DNA of 64,000 bases from Trebonia sp963759545 (GTDB lineage Bacteria > Actinomycetota > Actinomycetes > Streptosporangiales > Streptosporangiaceae): contig CAVXAB010000014.1 in NCBI GenBank assembly GCA_963759545.1, positions 104,406 through 168,405 on the forward strand, in the 5' to 3' direction. Numbering within the stretch: position 1 is the stretch's first letter; each line of letters opens with the position of its first letter. Shown piece by piece: positions 25,635 through 34,256 of this stretch. The position numbers were made by a program, and so were the translations under genes. The notes below the pieces were generated by a model, which was not told the DNA's origin, did no database searches, and saw only the letters and a program-made list of their open reading frames with translations.

Positions 25635-26507
25635 TTCCGCGGCGGCCACGTTGCCCGACTGGCTGCCGCCGCGGACGATGTTGGGCGCGCCCATGACGAT
25701 GAGCTGGCCGTGCTTCTCCGCCGCCCCGGCGGCGAGCACGGTGGTCGGGAACTCGGCGATGCGCGCACCGAGCGCGACCGACTCGGCGACGTGGTCCTGT
25801 GTGGCGTCATCGTGCGTGGCCAAGGTGATGCCACGCTGCGCTGCGAGCACCGCGATCGCGCGGCGGTGGCCGTCGGCGTAGCGCGCCGACCGCTCGATCA
25901 GGGGGGCGAGGTAGGCGTCGAAGTCGGACTCCGCGACGTGGCCCTTGCCGATGTGGTAGCGCTTGAACACCTCGATGTCGGCGTACTGGCGCTGACCGGG
26001 AGTGTGGTCCATCAGCGAAACCAGCCGCACGTGCGGGTCGTCGGCGAACCAGCCGAATGCGTCGAGGCAGTCGGCGCAGGACACCTCGCAGCGCACGTGG
26101 ATCGCGTGATCGGCGCGCAGCAGGCCGCCGTCGGCCGCCAGCTCGATCGAGTCCGCCAGGCGCCGGGCGGCCATGGTGGTGCCATCGTGCTCGCCGGCCC
26201 CGGAGCCGACGCGCACCGCGTCGAGCACGGTGGTCGCGCCGGCCGCCGCCAGTTGCGCGTCGCTGGCGAGCACGGCGGGCAGCGGGTCCCACTGCACGCC
26301 GGGGCGGGGGTTGAAGTGGTACTCCAGGTGGTCGGTGTGCAGTTCGACCACGCCAGGCAGCAGGTGGTCGCCGCCCAGGTCCTCGCCGGCCGTGCCCGGG
26401 CCTGAGCCGATGTCGGCGATCAGGCCGTCGCGGATCAGGACGGAGCCGTGCAAGACCTCCTCGTCGAGGACGATGCGAGCGTTGCTGAGTGCGGTTTCCG
26501 TGGTCAT
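25335..26507 (-). CDS. phnM: Alpha-D-ribose 1-methylphosphonate 5-triphosphate diphosphatase PhnM
   Basis: 390 residues of the amidohydrolase superfamily. The metal motif is the PhnM form GVVELHTDHLEYHFNPRPGV, with further ligands in TLATHDDATQDHVAES and the late DYVPSS region. Removes pyrophosphate from the ribosyl-phosphonate triphosphate before C-P cleavage. Its ATG overlaps the 2H phosphoesterase stop (ATGA) and its stop overlaps the phnN GTG, so it sits inside a tightly coupled operon. Confidence 0.93.
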   Translation of the reverse strand: MTTETALSNARIVLDEEVLHGSVLIRDGLIADIGSGPGTAGEDLGGDHLLPGVVELHTDHLEYHFNPRPGVQWDPLPAVLASDAQLAAAGATTVLDAVRVGSGAGEHDGTTMAARRLADSIELAADGGLLRADHAIHVRCEVSCADCLDAFGWFADDPHVRLVSLMDHTPGQRQYADIEVFKRYHIGKGHVAESDFDAYLAPLIERSARYADGHRRAIAVLAAQRGITLATHDDATQDHVAESVALGARIAEFPTTVLAAGAAEKHGQLIVMGAPNIVRGGSQSGNVAAAELLELGLLHVLSSDYVPSSPLQAVFQLAADGTLGLADGAKLVSANPARAVGLDDRGEIAIGKRADLVRVRPHDLPATERHPRGQRVPVVRGVYRQGARVS

Positions 26508-27262
26508 CGAGCTCCTTCGCGGTCTGTCACGCTCGCGGCACTTCGGGGTGAGGGGGCAGGCTGCAGCGGGTGCACCGCGTGCAGCACGAACGGGGCACCA
26601 GGCTCGGCCTCCGTGAACAGGGCAAGGACGTCGACGGGCACGGCGGCCCCGAGCGACCCGGCGAACCAGTCACTCAGGGCGCGCTCCACCTCGGGCTGCC
26701 GCCCGGCCGGGATGCGGTCGGTAAGCGTCAGGTGGAAGCGGAACTCATCGAGCACGTACGGATAGCCCCATGCCTCGAGCAGCTCGCGCTGGCGTGGCGT
26801 GAGCGCGGCGCGGTTGCGGCGGGCGAGCTCGGCGTCGGTCGCCGGGGCGCGGAAGTCGTCGAATTCCTTCACCACATCGTCGGCGAGCGCGTGCAGGCCC
26901 GGCGCCTCCGCCCCGGGCACCAGGGCGAAGAAGCTGCCCAAGCGCGCGAGCGACAGCCGCGGGATCACCGCGCCTGCCCGGCCCGCCGCGAACCGGGCCA
27001 CCGCGGCGTCGAGTTCCTCGGCGGTACGGCCCTCGGCGAGGCGGAACGGCGGCTTGAGCGTGCCGTGGAAGCCGTAGCGGCGCGCGTCGGCAGTGATCGC
27101 GTCGATTGACGCGCGTGTCCAGCCGCCGGGGATGCCTGGCGCGACGGGGTCGCCAGAGAGGCTGCGGCCGAGCCATTGCTCAGCCTTCTCGCGCAGCACG
27201 GCACCGGTGGTGTCGGCCGACCCGGCGCCCGGTGCCGCGTAGATCGCGAACCGCATGGTCAC
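26504..27262 (-). CDS. DUF1045 2H-phosphoesterase of the phn operon
   Basis: 252 residues. Two HxT motifs, H66-G-T68 (YGFHGTLKPPF) and H177-L-T179 (FRFHLTLTDRI), define the 2H phosphoesterase fold. DUF1045 proteins recur in C-P lyase operons. No phnP is visible here, so this protein is the best candidate to open the 5-phosphoribosyl 1,2-cyclic phosphate left by C-P lyase; that role is inferred from context. GTG 27262 overlaps the phnL stop; ATG 27256 is an alternative start. Confidence 0.82.
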   Translation of the reverse strand: MTMRFAIYAAPGAGSADTTGAVLREKAEQWLGRSLSGDPVAPGIPGGWTRASIDAITADARRYGFHGTLKPPFRLAEGRTAEELDAAVARFAAGRAGAVIPRLSLARLGSFFALVPGAEAPGLHALADDVVKEFDDFRAPATDAELARRNRAALTPRQRELLEAWGYPYVLDEFRFHLTLTDRIPAGRQPEVERALSDWFAGSLGAAVPVDVLALFTEAEPGAPFVLHAVHPLQPAPSPRSAASVTDREGAR

Positions 27263-27972
27263 GCCGCTGCCCCGGCGGGCGCGGCGAACATCTCGACCGA
27301 GACGACGCGGCGGGCGACGGCATCGCGCACCTCCGCGTCGTGGAAGATGCCGAGGATGGCGGTGCCGCGGGCGAGCTTCTCGCGGATCAGCTCGGTGACG
27401 ACCTCGCGGTTGCGCGCGTCGAGCGAGGCGGTCGGCTCGTCAAGCAGCAGCAGCGGCAGCTCGGTGACGAATCCGCGCGCGATGTTCACGCGCTGCTGCT
27501 CGCCACCGGAGAAGGTGGCGGGCGGCAGCGCCCACAGCCGCTCGGGGATGGCGAGCCTGGCGAGCAGCTCCGCCGCCCGGTCGCGTGCTTCCGCCGCGCG
27601 CACGCCGCGCTGAACTAGCGGCTCGGCGACGATCTGCAGCGCGGCCACCCGCGGCACGCAGCGCAGGAACTGGCTGACGTAGCCCACCGCGTCACGGCGG
27701 GCGGCGAGCACCTGGCGCGGGCCGGCGGCGGCGATGTCGATGACACGGCCTTGGGCCCGCAGCACGATGCGGCCGCGGTCGACGGCGTAGTTGCCGTAGA
27801 CCATCTTGAGTATCGAGCTCTTGCCCGCGCCCGAGGCGCCGCCGAGCGCGACGCACTCGCCTGCGCGTACCTCGAAGGCGAGTCCGCGCAGCACCGGCAG
27901 GCGCTGGCCGCCTTGCAGGTGCATGGTGAAGGTCTTGTCGACGCCGGAGACGGCGAGGATCGGCGGGGTCAC
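27259..27972 (-). CDS. phnL: C-P lyase ABC-type protein PhnL
   Basis: 237 residues. Walker A GGASGAGKSS, Q-loop YVSQFLRCVPRV (the PhnL form), signature FSGGEQQRVNIARG, Walker B LLLLDEPTASLD and H-loop FHD. PhnL is required with PhnG-J for forming the ribosyl-phosphonate triphosphate and is part of the C-P lyase assembly, not a membrane transporter. Seven bases separate it from phnK. Confidence 0.93.
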   Translation of the reverse strand: MTPPILAVSGVDKTFTMHLQGGQRLPVLRGLAFEVRAGECVALGGASGAGKSSILKMVYGNYAVDRGRIVLRAQGRVIDIAAAGPRQVLAARRDAVGYVSQFLRCVPRVAALQIVAEPLVQRGVRAAEARDRAAELLARLAIPERLWALPPATFSGGEQQRVNIARGFVTELPLLLLDEPTASLDARNREVVTELIREKLARGTAILGIFHDAEVRDAVARRVVSVEMFAAPAGAAA

Positions 27973-27979
27973 GGCCGGA

Positions 27980-28759
27980 TCATCCTTGCAGGATCGAGGA
28001 GACGAGGAGCTGGGTGTAGGCGGCCTGGGGGTCGTCGAGCACCCGGTCGGTGAGGCCGGACTCGATGACGCGGCCGTCCTTCATGACCAGGGTGCGGTGC
28101 GAGATGAGCCGCGCCACCGCCAGGTCGTGCGTGACGATGATGACGGCGAGGCCGAGCTCGGCCACGAGCGAGCGGATCAGGTCGAGCAGGCGCGCCTGCA
28201 CCGACACGTCCAGCCCGCTTGTCGGCTCGTCCATGAACACCAGGCGCGGCGAGACCACGAGGTTCCTGGCGATCTGCAGGCGCTGCCGCATGCCGCCGGA
28301 GAACGTGACGGGCGGGTCGTCGATGCGGTCGACGGGGATCTCCACCCGCTGCAGCCAGTCCGCGGCGGCGGCCCTGACCCGGCCGTAGTGCCGCCAGCCG
28401 GTTGCCATCAGCGGCTCGCCCACGTTGCCGCCCGCGCTCACGTGCATGCGCAGCCCGTCGGCAGGATTCTGGTGGACGAAGCCCCACTCGGTGCGCCACA
28501 GCCGCCGCACCGCGGCCTCGCTGAGCTCGGCCAGGTCCGTCACCGTGCCGTCAGCGAGCCGGTACCTGATGCTTCCCTCGGTCAGGCTCAGCCGCTGGGC
28601 GAGCGTGCCAAGCAGCGTCGTCTTGCCAGAACCGGACTCGCCCACCACGGCGAGCACCTCGCCCGGCCACAGGTCCAGGTCGACGTCGCGGCAGCCGTAG
28701 CGGTCGCCGTACCGGTGTCCCGCGCCACGGACCTCAAGCAAGGGCTGCGCGTCGTTCAC
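27980..28759 (-). CDS. phnK: C-P lyase ABC-type protein PhnK
   Basis: 259 residues from GTG 28759 (VNDAQPLLEVRGAGHRYG), which overlaps the phnJ stop. Walker A GESGSGKTT, signature FSGGMRQRLQIARN, Walker B LVFMDEPTSGLD, and WGFVHQNPADGLRMHVSAGGNVGE, the PhnK-type Q-loop. PhnK binds PhnJ in the core complex. The open frame continues upstream to 29638 only because phnJ is frameshifted. Confidence 0.93.
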   Translation of the reverse strand: MNDAQPLLEVRGAGHRYGDRYGCRDVDLDLWPGEVLAVVGESGSGKTTLLGTLAQRLSLTEGSIRYRLADGTVTDLAELSEAAVRRLWRTEWGFVHQNPADGLRMHVSAGGNVGEPLMATGWRHYGRVRAAAADWLQRVEIPVDRIDDPPVTFSGGMRQRLQIARNLVVSPRLVFMDEPTSGLDVSVQARLLDLIRSLVAELGLAVIIVTHDLAVARLISHRTLVMKDGRVIESGLTDRVLDDPQAAYTQLLVSSILQG

Positions 28760-29638
28760 GCGGTTACCTCCTCGACGCTGACGGCGCCAGTGTGAGTCAA
28801 AGCCGCGGCCGCGCGCTCGCAGTGGTCGGTGTCGGAGCAGACGAACATCGATCCGCCCTTGTCGTCCGTGATGACCTCGTCGAGGTAGACGCCGGTGGAA
28901 CCGCAGATCGCGCAGGGCTGGTCGAAGCGCTGCGGTTCGAACGGGTGATCCTCGAAGCCAAGGCTCTCGACGTCGGTGAACGGCGGGACGGCGTAGATGC
29001 GCTTCTCCCGCCCGGCGCCGAACAGTTGCAGCGCGGGGCTGCGGTGCATCTTCTGGTTGTCGAAGCTGGGGATGGGCGATGGCGACATGAGGTAGCGGCC
29101 GGCGACCATGACCGGGTAGTCGTAGGTGGTGGCGATGTGGCCGTACTTGGCGATGTCCTCGTAGAGCTTGACGTACATGAGCCCGTAGTCCGCGAGCGCG
29201 TGCAGGCGGCGCGTCTCGGTCTCGCGCGGCTCGAGGAAGCGCAGCGGCTCGGGGCCCTGGCACCTGGTAGACGATCGTCTGCCCGGCGGCGAGCGGCGTC
29301 TCAGGGATGCGGTGGCGGGTCTGGATGATGGTGGCCTCGTCGGTGCGGGTCGTCGCGGCGACCCCGGTGACAGCGGCGAAGAACGAGCGGATCGACACCG
29401 CGTTGGTGGTGTCGTCGGCCCCCTGGTCGATGACCTTGAGCACGTCATCCTGCCCGATGATCGAGGCCGTCACCTGCACGCCGCCGGTGCCCCAGCCGCG
29501 TGGCATGGGCACCTCGCGTGAGGCGAACGGCACCTGGAAGCCGGGAATCGCGACCGCCTTCAGCAGGGCGCGGCGGATCATCCGCTTGGTCTGCTCGTCG
29601 AGGTAGCCGATGTTGTAGCCGTCGAGCGCGGTGCTCAT
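28756..29638 (-). CDS. phnJ: Carbon-phosphorus lyase core protein PhnJ (frameshifted)
   Basis: About 293 residues when repaired. N-terminus in one frame (DGYNIGYLDEQTKRMIRRALLK, MPRGWGTGG); from PEPLRFLEPRETETRRLHALADYGL on in the next. Removing one G opposite CCC 29255-29257 gives QTIVYQVPGPEPLRFLEP. The radical-SAM cysteines C-x2-C-x21-C-x5-C are intact (PCAICGS ... FVCSDTDHC). PhnJ breaks the C-P bond of ribosyl alkylphosphonates, releasing alkane. All catalytic parts are present, so a sequencing error is more likely than decay. ATG overlaps the phnI stop. Confidence 0.88.
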
Positions 29639-30793
29639 GCGCGCGCCTCCGCAAGGTCTGTCAGATCAGTCAGAACGAGTTCTGGCTTCTCCTCCACCCG
29701 CGACTGGAACTCGCCGCGCAGCCGGCGCACCAGCCCGAGCTCGGCCTGGAAGTCGACGTAGTGGGGCAGCTTCAGGTGCTCCACGAAGCCGGCGGCCTGC
29801 ACGTTGTCGCTGTGGGTGATCACGAATTCCTCGTCCTGCGCCGGGGCGACGATCCGCTCGCCGAACTCCTCGGCGCGCAGCGCCCGGTCGACCATCGACA
29901 TCGACATGGCCTTGCGCTCGCTGCGGCCGAAGGCCAGGCCGTAGCCGCGGGTGAACTGGGCGGGGGTGTCGGCGCTGCCCTTGAACTGGTTGATCATCTG
30001 GCACTCGGTGAGTTCGACGCGGCCGAGGGGAACGGCGAACCCGAGCTCTGGCGCCTCGAACTCAACCTCGACCTCGCCGACGCGGATCTCTCCCGCGAAC
30101 GGGTGCGTGCCGCCGTAGCCGCGTTGCGTGGAGTACGCGAGCCCGAGCAGGAACCCCTCGTCCGCACGGGCCAGGGCCTGCAGTCGCTCGGCCCGGCTCA
30201 TCGGGAAGACGGTGGGCTCCCTGGTGAGGTCGCCGGGCTCCGGGTCCCCGGCGCCTGGTGCGTGGTCGGGCTCGATGAGCGCGCTCGCGCCGAGCAGGTC
30301 GGTCACGCGCGGCATCTCCGGCATTTCCGGCCCGCTGCCGGCTCGCGCGGGCCTCCGGCTCATCTCGGGGGGTACGGGGGGTCGTCCCGCCGGTGCCTCT
30401 GTGGGTGAACAGCCGGTGGGTGTAGTCGAAGGTGGCGCCGAGCTGCTGCCCGCCTGGCAGGTCCTTGAAGGTCGCCGAGATTCGCCGCTGCGGCGGCAGC
30501 CCGGCCGTGTTTACCGGCAGTGTGTAGCCGAAGCGCGGCAGGGTGGTGCGGTACGAGCGCACCAGCGTGATGGCCTCGAGCGCGTCGCCCTGCGCTTGCA
30601 GGACGGCGCGCGCGGCCAGCTCCGGGTCGTACAGCGACCCCTCGGTCATGACGCGCGAGACCAGGACGCCAAGCTGGCCGGCGACGGCGGCCTGCTCGAT
30701 GCTCGGCAGGCGTGAGTCACCGCGCCCCCGCTTGGCGAGCAGGGCGTGGGCGTTGGCGATGGCGCGTTCCCCGCCCTTGACTGCGACGTACAC
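29635..30793 (-). CDS. phnI: C-P lyase subunit PhnI (frameshifted)
   Basis: About 385 residues when repaired. GTG 30793 begins VYVAVKGGERAIANAHALLAK, then VMTEGSLYDPELAARAVLQAQGD and the family signature PGGQQLGATFDYTHRL; the C-terminal half (STQRGYGGTHPFAGEIR, ERKAMSMSMVDRALRAEEFG, LPHYVDFQAELGLVRRL) is in the next frame. The shift falls at two runs of six G (30367-30372, 30376-30381). PhnI transfers the alkylphosphonate to ATP ribose. GGAGGA precedes the GTG by about 11 bases. Confidence 0.88.
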
Positions 30794-30797
30794 CGGC

Positions 30798-31418
30798 TTA
30801 GTCCTCCAGATCCGGGTCGGCGGCGGTGAGCTGGGTGGTGCGCGGCAAGGCGGCGACCGTGTCCTCGTCCACGAGCAGCAGGTCGACGCCGCGCGGGAAG
30901 ATCCCGGTGTTGCGCTGCCACGCTTCGGCGAAGCCGTCGGGCGCCCACGGGGCGGCGAGCGCGGCGGTGCCGTCGATGCCCGGACCCCGCGCGGTGAACC
31001 GGGCCGCGCCGGCGCAGCCGCGGATGTCGAGCACGACCGTCGCGGACAGGTGCGGCGCCTCGTCGGTGCCGAGCGCCAGGGACGCAAGCGGCGGCAGCGC
31101 GCTCGGGCAGGCGATGACGAAGCCGGCCGCGGCCGCCGCGTTCACGCGTCGCGCCCCGGTGTGGAACGCCAGCCAGGCGGCGACCTCGTCGTCGCCTGCC
31201 AGTGCGCCGCCGAGCCAGACGGCGCAGTCCTCGTCGAGCAGCGTCAGCGAGACGGCCGCAAGGCCGCGGCCGAGCGCCGCGGGCGGGTCGGCGGGTCCGG
31301 CCAACGGGAAAGAGCGCGCCGGGTGGGCCATCGCGTCGAGCACCGCCCGGAACGCGCGCTGCGCGTCGCGGGTGGGGTCGGCGAAGCCGGGTGCGTGGAA
31401 CGCGCCGACGGGGGTCAC
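30798..31418 (-). CDS. phnH: C-P lyase subunit PhnH
   Basis: 206 residues with the PhnH pattern GFADPTRDAQRAFRAVLDAMAHPA near the N-terminus and TGIFPRGVDLLLVDEDTVAALPRTT near the end. A pyridoxal-transferase-like fold subunit of the PhnGHIJ core complex. GTG 31418 overlaps the phnG stop (GTGA); four bases separate its stop from the phnI GTG. Confidence 0.92.
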   Translation of the reverse strand: MTPVGAFHAPGFADPTRDAQRAFRAVLDAMAHPARSFPLAGPADPPAALGRGLAAVSLTLLDEDCAVWLGGALAGDDEVAAWLAFHTGARRVNAAAAAGFVIACPSALPPLASLALGTDEAPHLSATVVLDIRGCAGAARFTARGPGIDGTAALAAPWAPDGFAEAWQRNTGIFPRGVDLLLVDEDTVAALPRTTQLTAADPDLED

Positions 31419-31909
31419 TCGTGCTCCCTGGCGACGGTGAAGAAGTCGACGAGCGTGCTGCGTGCCTCCGCGTGGCGAAGGCCATCACGCTCGGCCTGCT
31501 CCCGCTCCAGCGGCGCGACGACCTCCGCGAGCACCCGCTCTCGCAGGCCCGCGTCGGACAGCAGGCCGTCGAAGATCGCGGCGAGCCTGGCGTGCTCGAG
31601 GTCGGTGCCGAGCACGTAGGACGTGCCCACGGCCGCGGCGGCAAGCGGCTCGCCGTGCAGGCGCACGGTGGCGCGGGCGACGGTGGCCTCACCCAGGTTG
31701 AAGCGCGCGCCGCCGCCGTCCGTGCGCGCCCGCACCATGACGAGCCCCGCCTCTGGGCCGCGGATCGCCTGCACGGCTGGCTTGGGCTCCCAGCCCTGCC
31801 ATGCGGCGTCGAGCGCGTCCGGGTCGGCCAGCGCGAGCGTGCGCATCCACCGCTGCCTGGCGGCGATATCGACGCCTGGCGCCTCGGTCGGGAGCGTCTG
31901 TGACGTCAC
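31415..31909 (-). CDS. phnG: C-P lyase subunit PhnG
   Basis: About 164 residues: ARQRWMRTLALADPDALDAAW, GLVMVRARTDGGGARFNLGEATVARATVRL and GTSYVLGTDLEHARLAAIFDGLL are the PhnG hallmarks. First gene of the operon. GTG 31909 is chosen because GGAGG lies five bases before it; the TTG at 31924 lies in the operator. Expression should depend on PhnF and the dyad at 31924-31949. Confidence 0.9.
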   Translation of the reverse strand: MTSQTLPTEAPGVDIAARQRWMRTLALADPDALDAAWQGWEPKPAVQAIRGPEAGLVMVRARTDGGGARFNLGEATVARATVRLHGEPLAAAAVGTSYVLGTDLEHARLAAIFDGLLSDAGLRERVLAEVVAPLEREQAERDGLRHAEARSTLVDFFTVAREHE

Positions 31910-31923
31910 CGCATCCTCCGTCA

Positions 31924-31949
31924 AAGTTGTCCAATAATCTAGACAACTT
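31924..31949. promoter_or_regulatory. PhnF operator over the phn promoter
   Basis: Perfect dyad AAGTTGTC (31924-31931) / GACAACTT (31942-31949), ten-base spacer. On the minus strand the spacer contains TAGATT, a fair -10, so a bound GntR-family PhnF would cover the operon promoter. It lies 15 bases before the phnG GTG, in the phnG-phnF divergent gap. Confidence 0.75.
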
Positions 31950-32059
31950 CACGCTACACTATCGGCTGCGACGGCACGAGACCCGCTAAGCGGCGATCGG
32001 CGCAGCGCGAGGTGAACATCCGGAGAACGCAGCGGCGAGTTGTGTAGGGTTTCGAGGTA

Positions 32060-32815
32060 ATGACGACGCAGGGCAGGTCCCGCAGCGGATACTCCGCCTG
32101 GCGGCTCATCGCCGAGGAGTTGCGTCGCGAGATCATCGGCGGCTCGCGGGCGCCGGGGACGAAGCTGCCCTCCGAGGGTGAGCTCGCCGAGCGCTTCGGC
32201 GTGCACCGTAACACCGTGCGGCAGGCCGTCGCCGCGCTGGCCGCGGAGCACCTCGTCGTCTCCCGCCGCGGCAGCGGGACCTTCGTCGCCGAGCACACGG
32301 TGCTCGTGCACCGCATCGGCGCGCGCACCCGCTTCAGCGATAGCCTTGGCCGCCGCGGCCGCGCCCGCCTCCGGCTGCTCGAGTCGGCGATCGAACCCGA
32401 GCCGCCTGCCGAGATCGCGGACCGGCTCGCCCTCGCCGGCCGCCCGGCCCTGCGGCTTGAGACCGTGCAGACCGTCGACGGGCGCCCCATCACCCGCGCC
32501 GCCCACTGGTTCGTCGCCGACCGCGTGCCCGGGCTCGCGGAGCACTTGAGCGTCTCGGGGTCGATAACGGCGGCACTGCGGGCCGTCGGGATCGACGATT
32601 ACATGCGCGCCGCGACCACCGTAAGCGCGCGGCACGCCACGGCAGCCGAGGCGGCCGACCTCGAGCTGCCGCCCGGCTCGGTCGTGCTCGTCACGCGGTC
32701 CCTCGACATCCTGGCCGACGGCACGCCGCTACAGGTCGGCATAACCCGCTTTGTCGCGGGCCGGGTGGAGCTCGACGTCGGGCACGTATCTCTCGAACTG
32801 GACGAGCCGGCGTAG
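32060..32815 (+). CDS. phnF: GntR/HutC-family repressor PhnF
   Basis: 251 residues. Winged helix LPSEGELAERFGVHRNTVRQAVAALAAEHLVVSRRGSGTFVA at residues about 35-80, then the UbiC-like (UTRA) effector domain. It is divergent from phnG, the normal place for phnF. In mycobacteria PhnF represses phosphate/phosphonate uptake genes; here the dyad at 31924-31949 points to repression of the phn operon. Confidence 0.88.
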   Translation: MTTQGRSRSGYSAWRLIAEELRREIIGGSRAPGTKLPSEGELAERFGVHRNTVRQAVAALAAEHLVVSRRGSGTFVAEHTVLVHRIGARTRFSDSLGRRGRARLRLLESAIEPEPPAEIADRLALAGRPALRLETVQTVDGRPITRAAHWFVADRVPGLAEHLSVSGSITAALRAVGIDDYMRAATTVSARHATAAEAADLELPPGSVVLVTRSLDILADGTPLQVGITRFVAGRVELDVGHVSLELDEPA

Positions 32816-32883
32816 CTCATTGGGGGCGCGGCAATTCTGATATGGCCCCGGATAGCCGGCCCGAGCGGCGGGCCTAATGGGGC

Positions 32884-33375
32884 TTATGACGACACAGCCG
32901 CGGTGAGGTCCGCGGTGTCGAGGAGCACCATCGCGTCGTGGTCCGGGGTGCCCGGCTCGGCCAGGTAGACGACGAGCCCGTGCCCGTCGGCGCGGTTCAG
33001 GCCGAGGGTCTCGTGGGTGAGGTGCAGCGTGCCGACGAGCGGGTGCCGCAGGACCCGGTCGCCCGCGCCCGCCCGGCGTACCTCGTACCGGCCCCATAGC
33101 CGGCCGAAGTCCGGGCTCTTGACCAGCAGTTCGCCGACCAGGGCGGCCAGGTCGGGCGCGTCGACCACTGCCGGGCTTGGCCTGGTCTCGCGGCCGCGTT
33201 CCAGCCGCGTGTAGTAGTCGATGCTCACCCCGGCGAGCGTGGCGATCTCCTCGCGCCGCAGCCCGGGCGTGCGGCGCGAGCCGGTGCCTGGCGGCAGGCC
33301 GGCGTCCTGCGGGCGGACGCCTTCCCGCCGTGCGCGCAGGAACCGGCCGAGCTCGGTGGTGGCCTGCTCGCTCAT
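32884..33375 (-). pseudogene. XRE/MmyB-like regulator with an internal deletion
   Basis: 163 residues from ATG 33375 (ATG 33384 also in frame). The helix-turn-helix half is intact (TPGLRREEIATLAGVSIDYYTRLERGRETRPSP), and the C-terminus of the MmyB-like ligand domain is intact (LAALVGELLVKSPDFGRLWGRYEVR). Normal members are about 280 residues; roughly 110-120 residues between VVDA and PDLAALV are missing, joined in frame near 33165. It probably cannot sense its ligand. Divergent from the truncated MFS gene, its likely former target. Confidence 0.72.
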
Positions 33376-33507
33376 GTTCTCCATTCTGCCTGGCTGGCGG
33401 CACGGCTGGGAGGCCGTGTCACTCCCAGGCACGGCGCGCCCCTGACCGCTCCGCACCGGAAAAGCGCGGTCTGCCGCGCGGGCGCGCCTGGCGGCAGGCT
33501 CGGCCTC

Positions 33508-34186
33508 ATGACAGACATTGGGGTGAGTGAGGAAGCCGAAGTCGTTCGGGATAATCAATCTCAGCAACCGCTGCGCGGGAGGCTCGCGCTGACCGCCGCG
33601 TTGCTCGGGTTCTTCATGATCAGCCTCGACGCGACCGCGGTGAACGTGGCGCTCACGCCGATCGGGCGGTCACTGCACGGTGCTACGTCGGGCCTGCAAT
33701 GGGTCGTGGACGGGTACACCGTTCCGTTCGCGGCGCTACTGATCTCCGCAGGAACGGTGTCGGACTGGCTCGGGGCGCGCCGGGTCTTCGGCTGGGGGCT
33801 CGTCGTGTTCGCCGCCGCATCGGCCTGGTGCGGGCTCGCGCCCGTGCTGCCGATGCTCGTCGCGGCGCGTGTCGTCCAGGGCTGCGCGGCGGCGGTCATG
33901 CTGCCGTCCTCGCTCGCCCTGGTGCGCCAGGCATTCGCCGATCAGGCGGCACGGGCACGGGCGGTCGCCGTGTGGAGTTCGGGCGGCGCGGCCGCCATCG
34001 CCGCGGGCCCGGTGCTCGGTGGCATCCTGACGTCGGCCGCGGGCTGGCGGTCCGTCTTCTTCGTCAACCTGCCGGTGGGCGCGGCCGTCCTTGCGCTGCA
34101 TGCGCGTCAGCATGCTGATCTCCGCGGTGCTGCTGCTGCTCAGCACCGCGGCCGCGTTCGCGGTCTTTCGCCGGCGCGGCAGGTGA
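33508..34186 (+). pseudogene. MFS exporter (DHA2-type) with internal deletion
   Basis: The N-terminal 195 residues are a normal 14-TM-type exporter through the sixth membrane segment (LGFFMISLDATAVNVALTPIG, WVVDGYTVPFAALLISAGTVSDWLGARR, GWRSVFFVNLPVGAAVLAL). At about 34100 the frame changes, and the other frame reads MLISAVLLLLSTAAAFAVFR then RRGR and a stop at 34184-34186, which is the last membrane segment of the same kind of protein. About 250 residues between are gone. Left in its own frame it would run meaninglessly to 34269. Non-functional. Confidence 0.75.
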
Positions 34187-34195
34187 CATTAGTCC

Positions 34196-34208
34196 TTAGC
34201 AGAGCTAA
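34196..34208. promoter_or_regulatory. Short dyad before the 34257 MFS gene
   Basis: TTAGC-AGA-GCTAA, the shape of a MarR-type operator. No MarR gene is nearby, so the regulator may have been lost with the deletion at 34100 or acts in trans. Confidence 0.4.
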
Positions 34209-34256
34209 ACTTACTGACGTCGATGTTGATCGCAGTCAGGAGTTCGTGCAGCCAAC

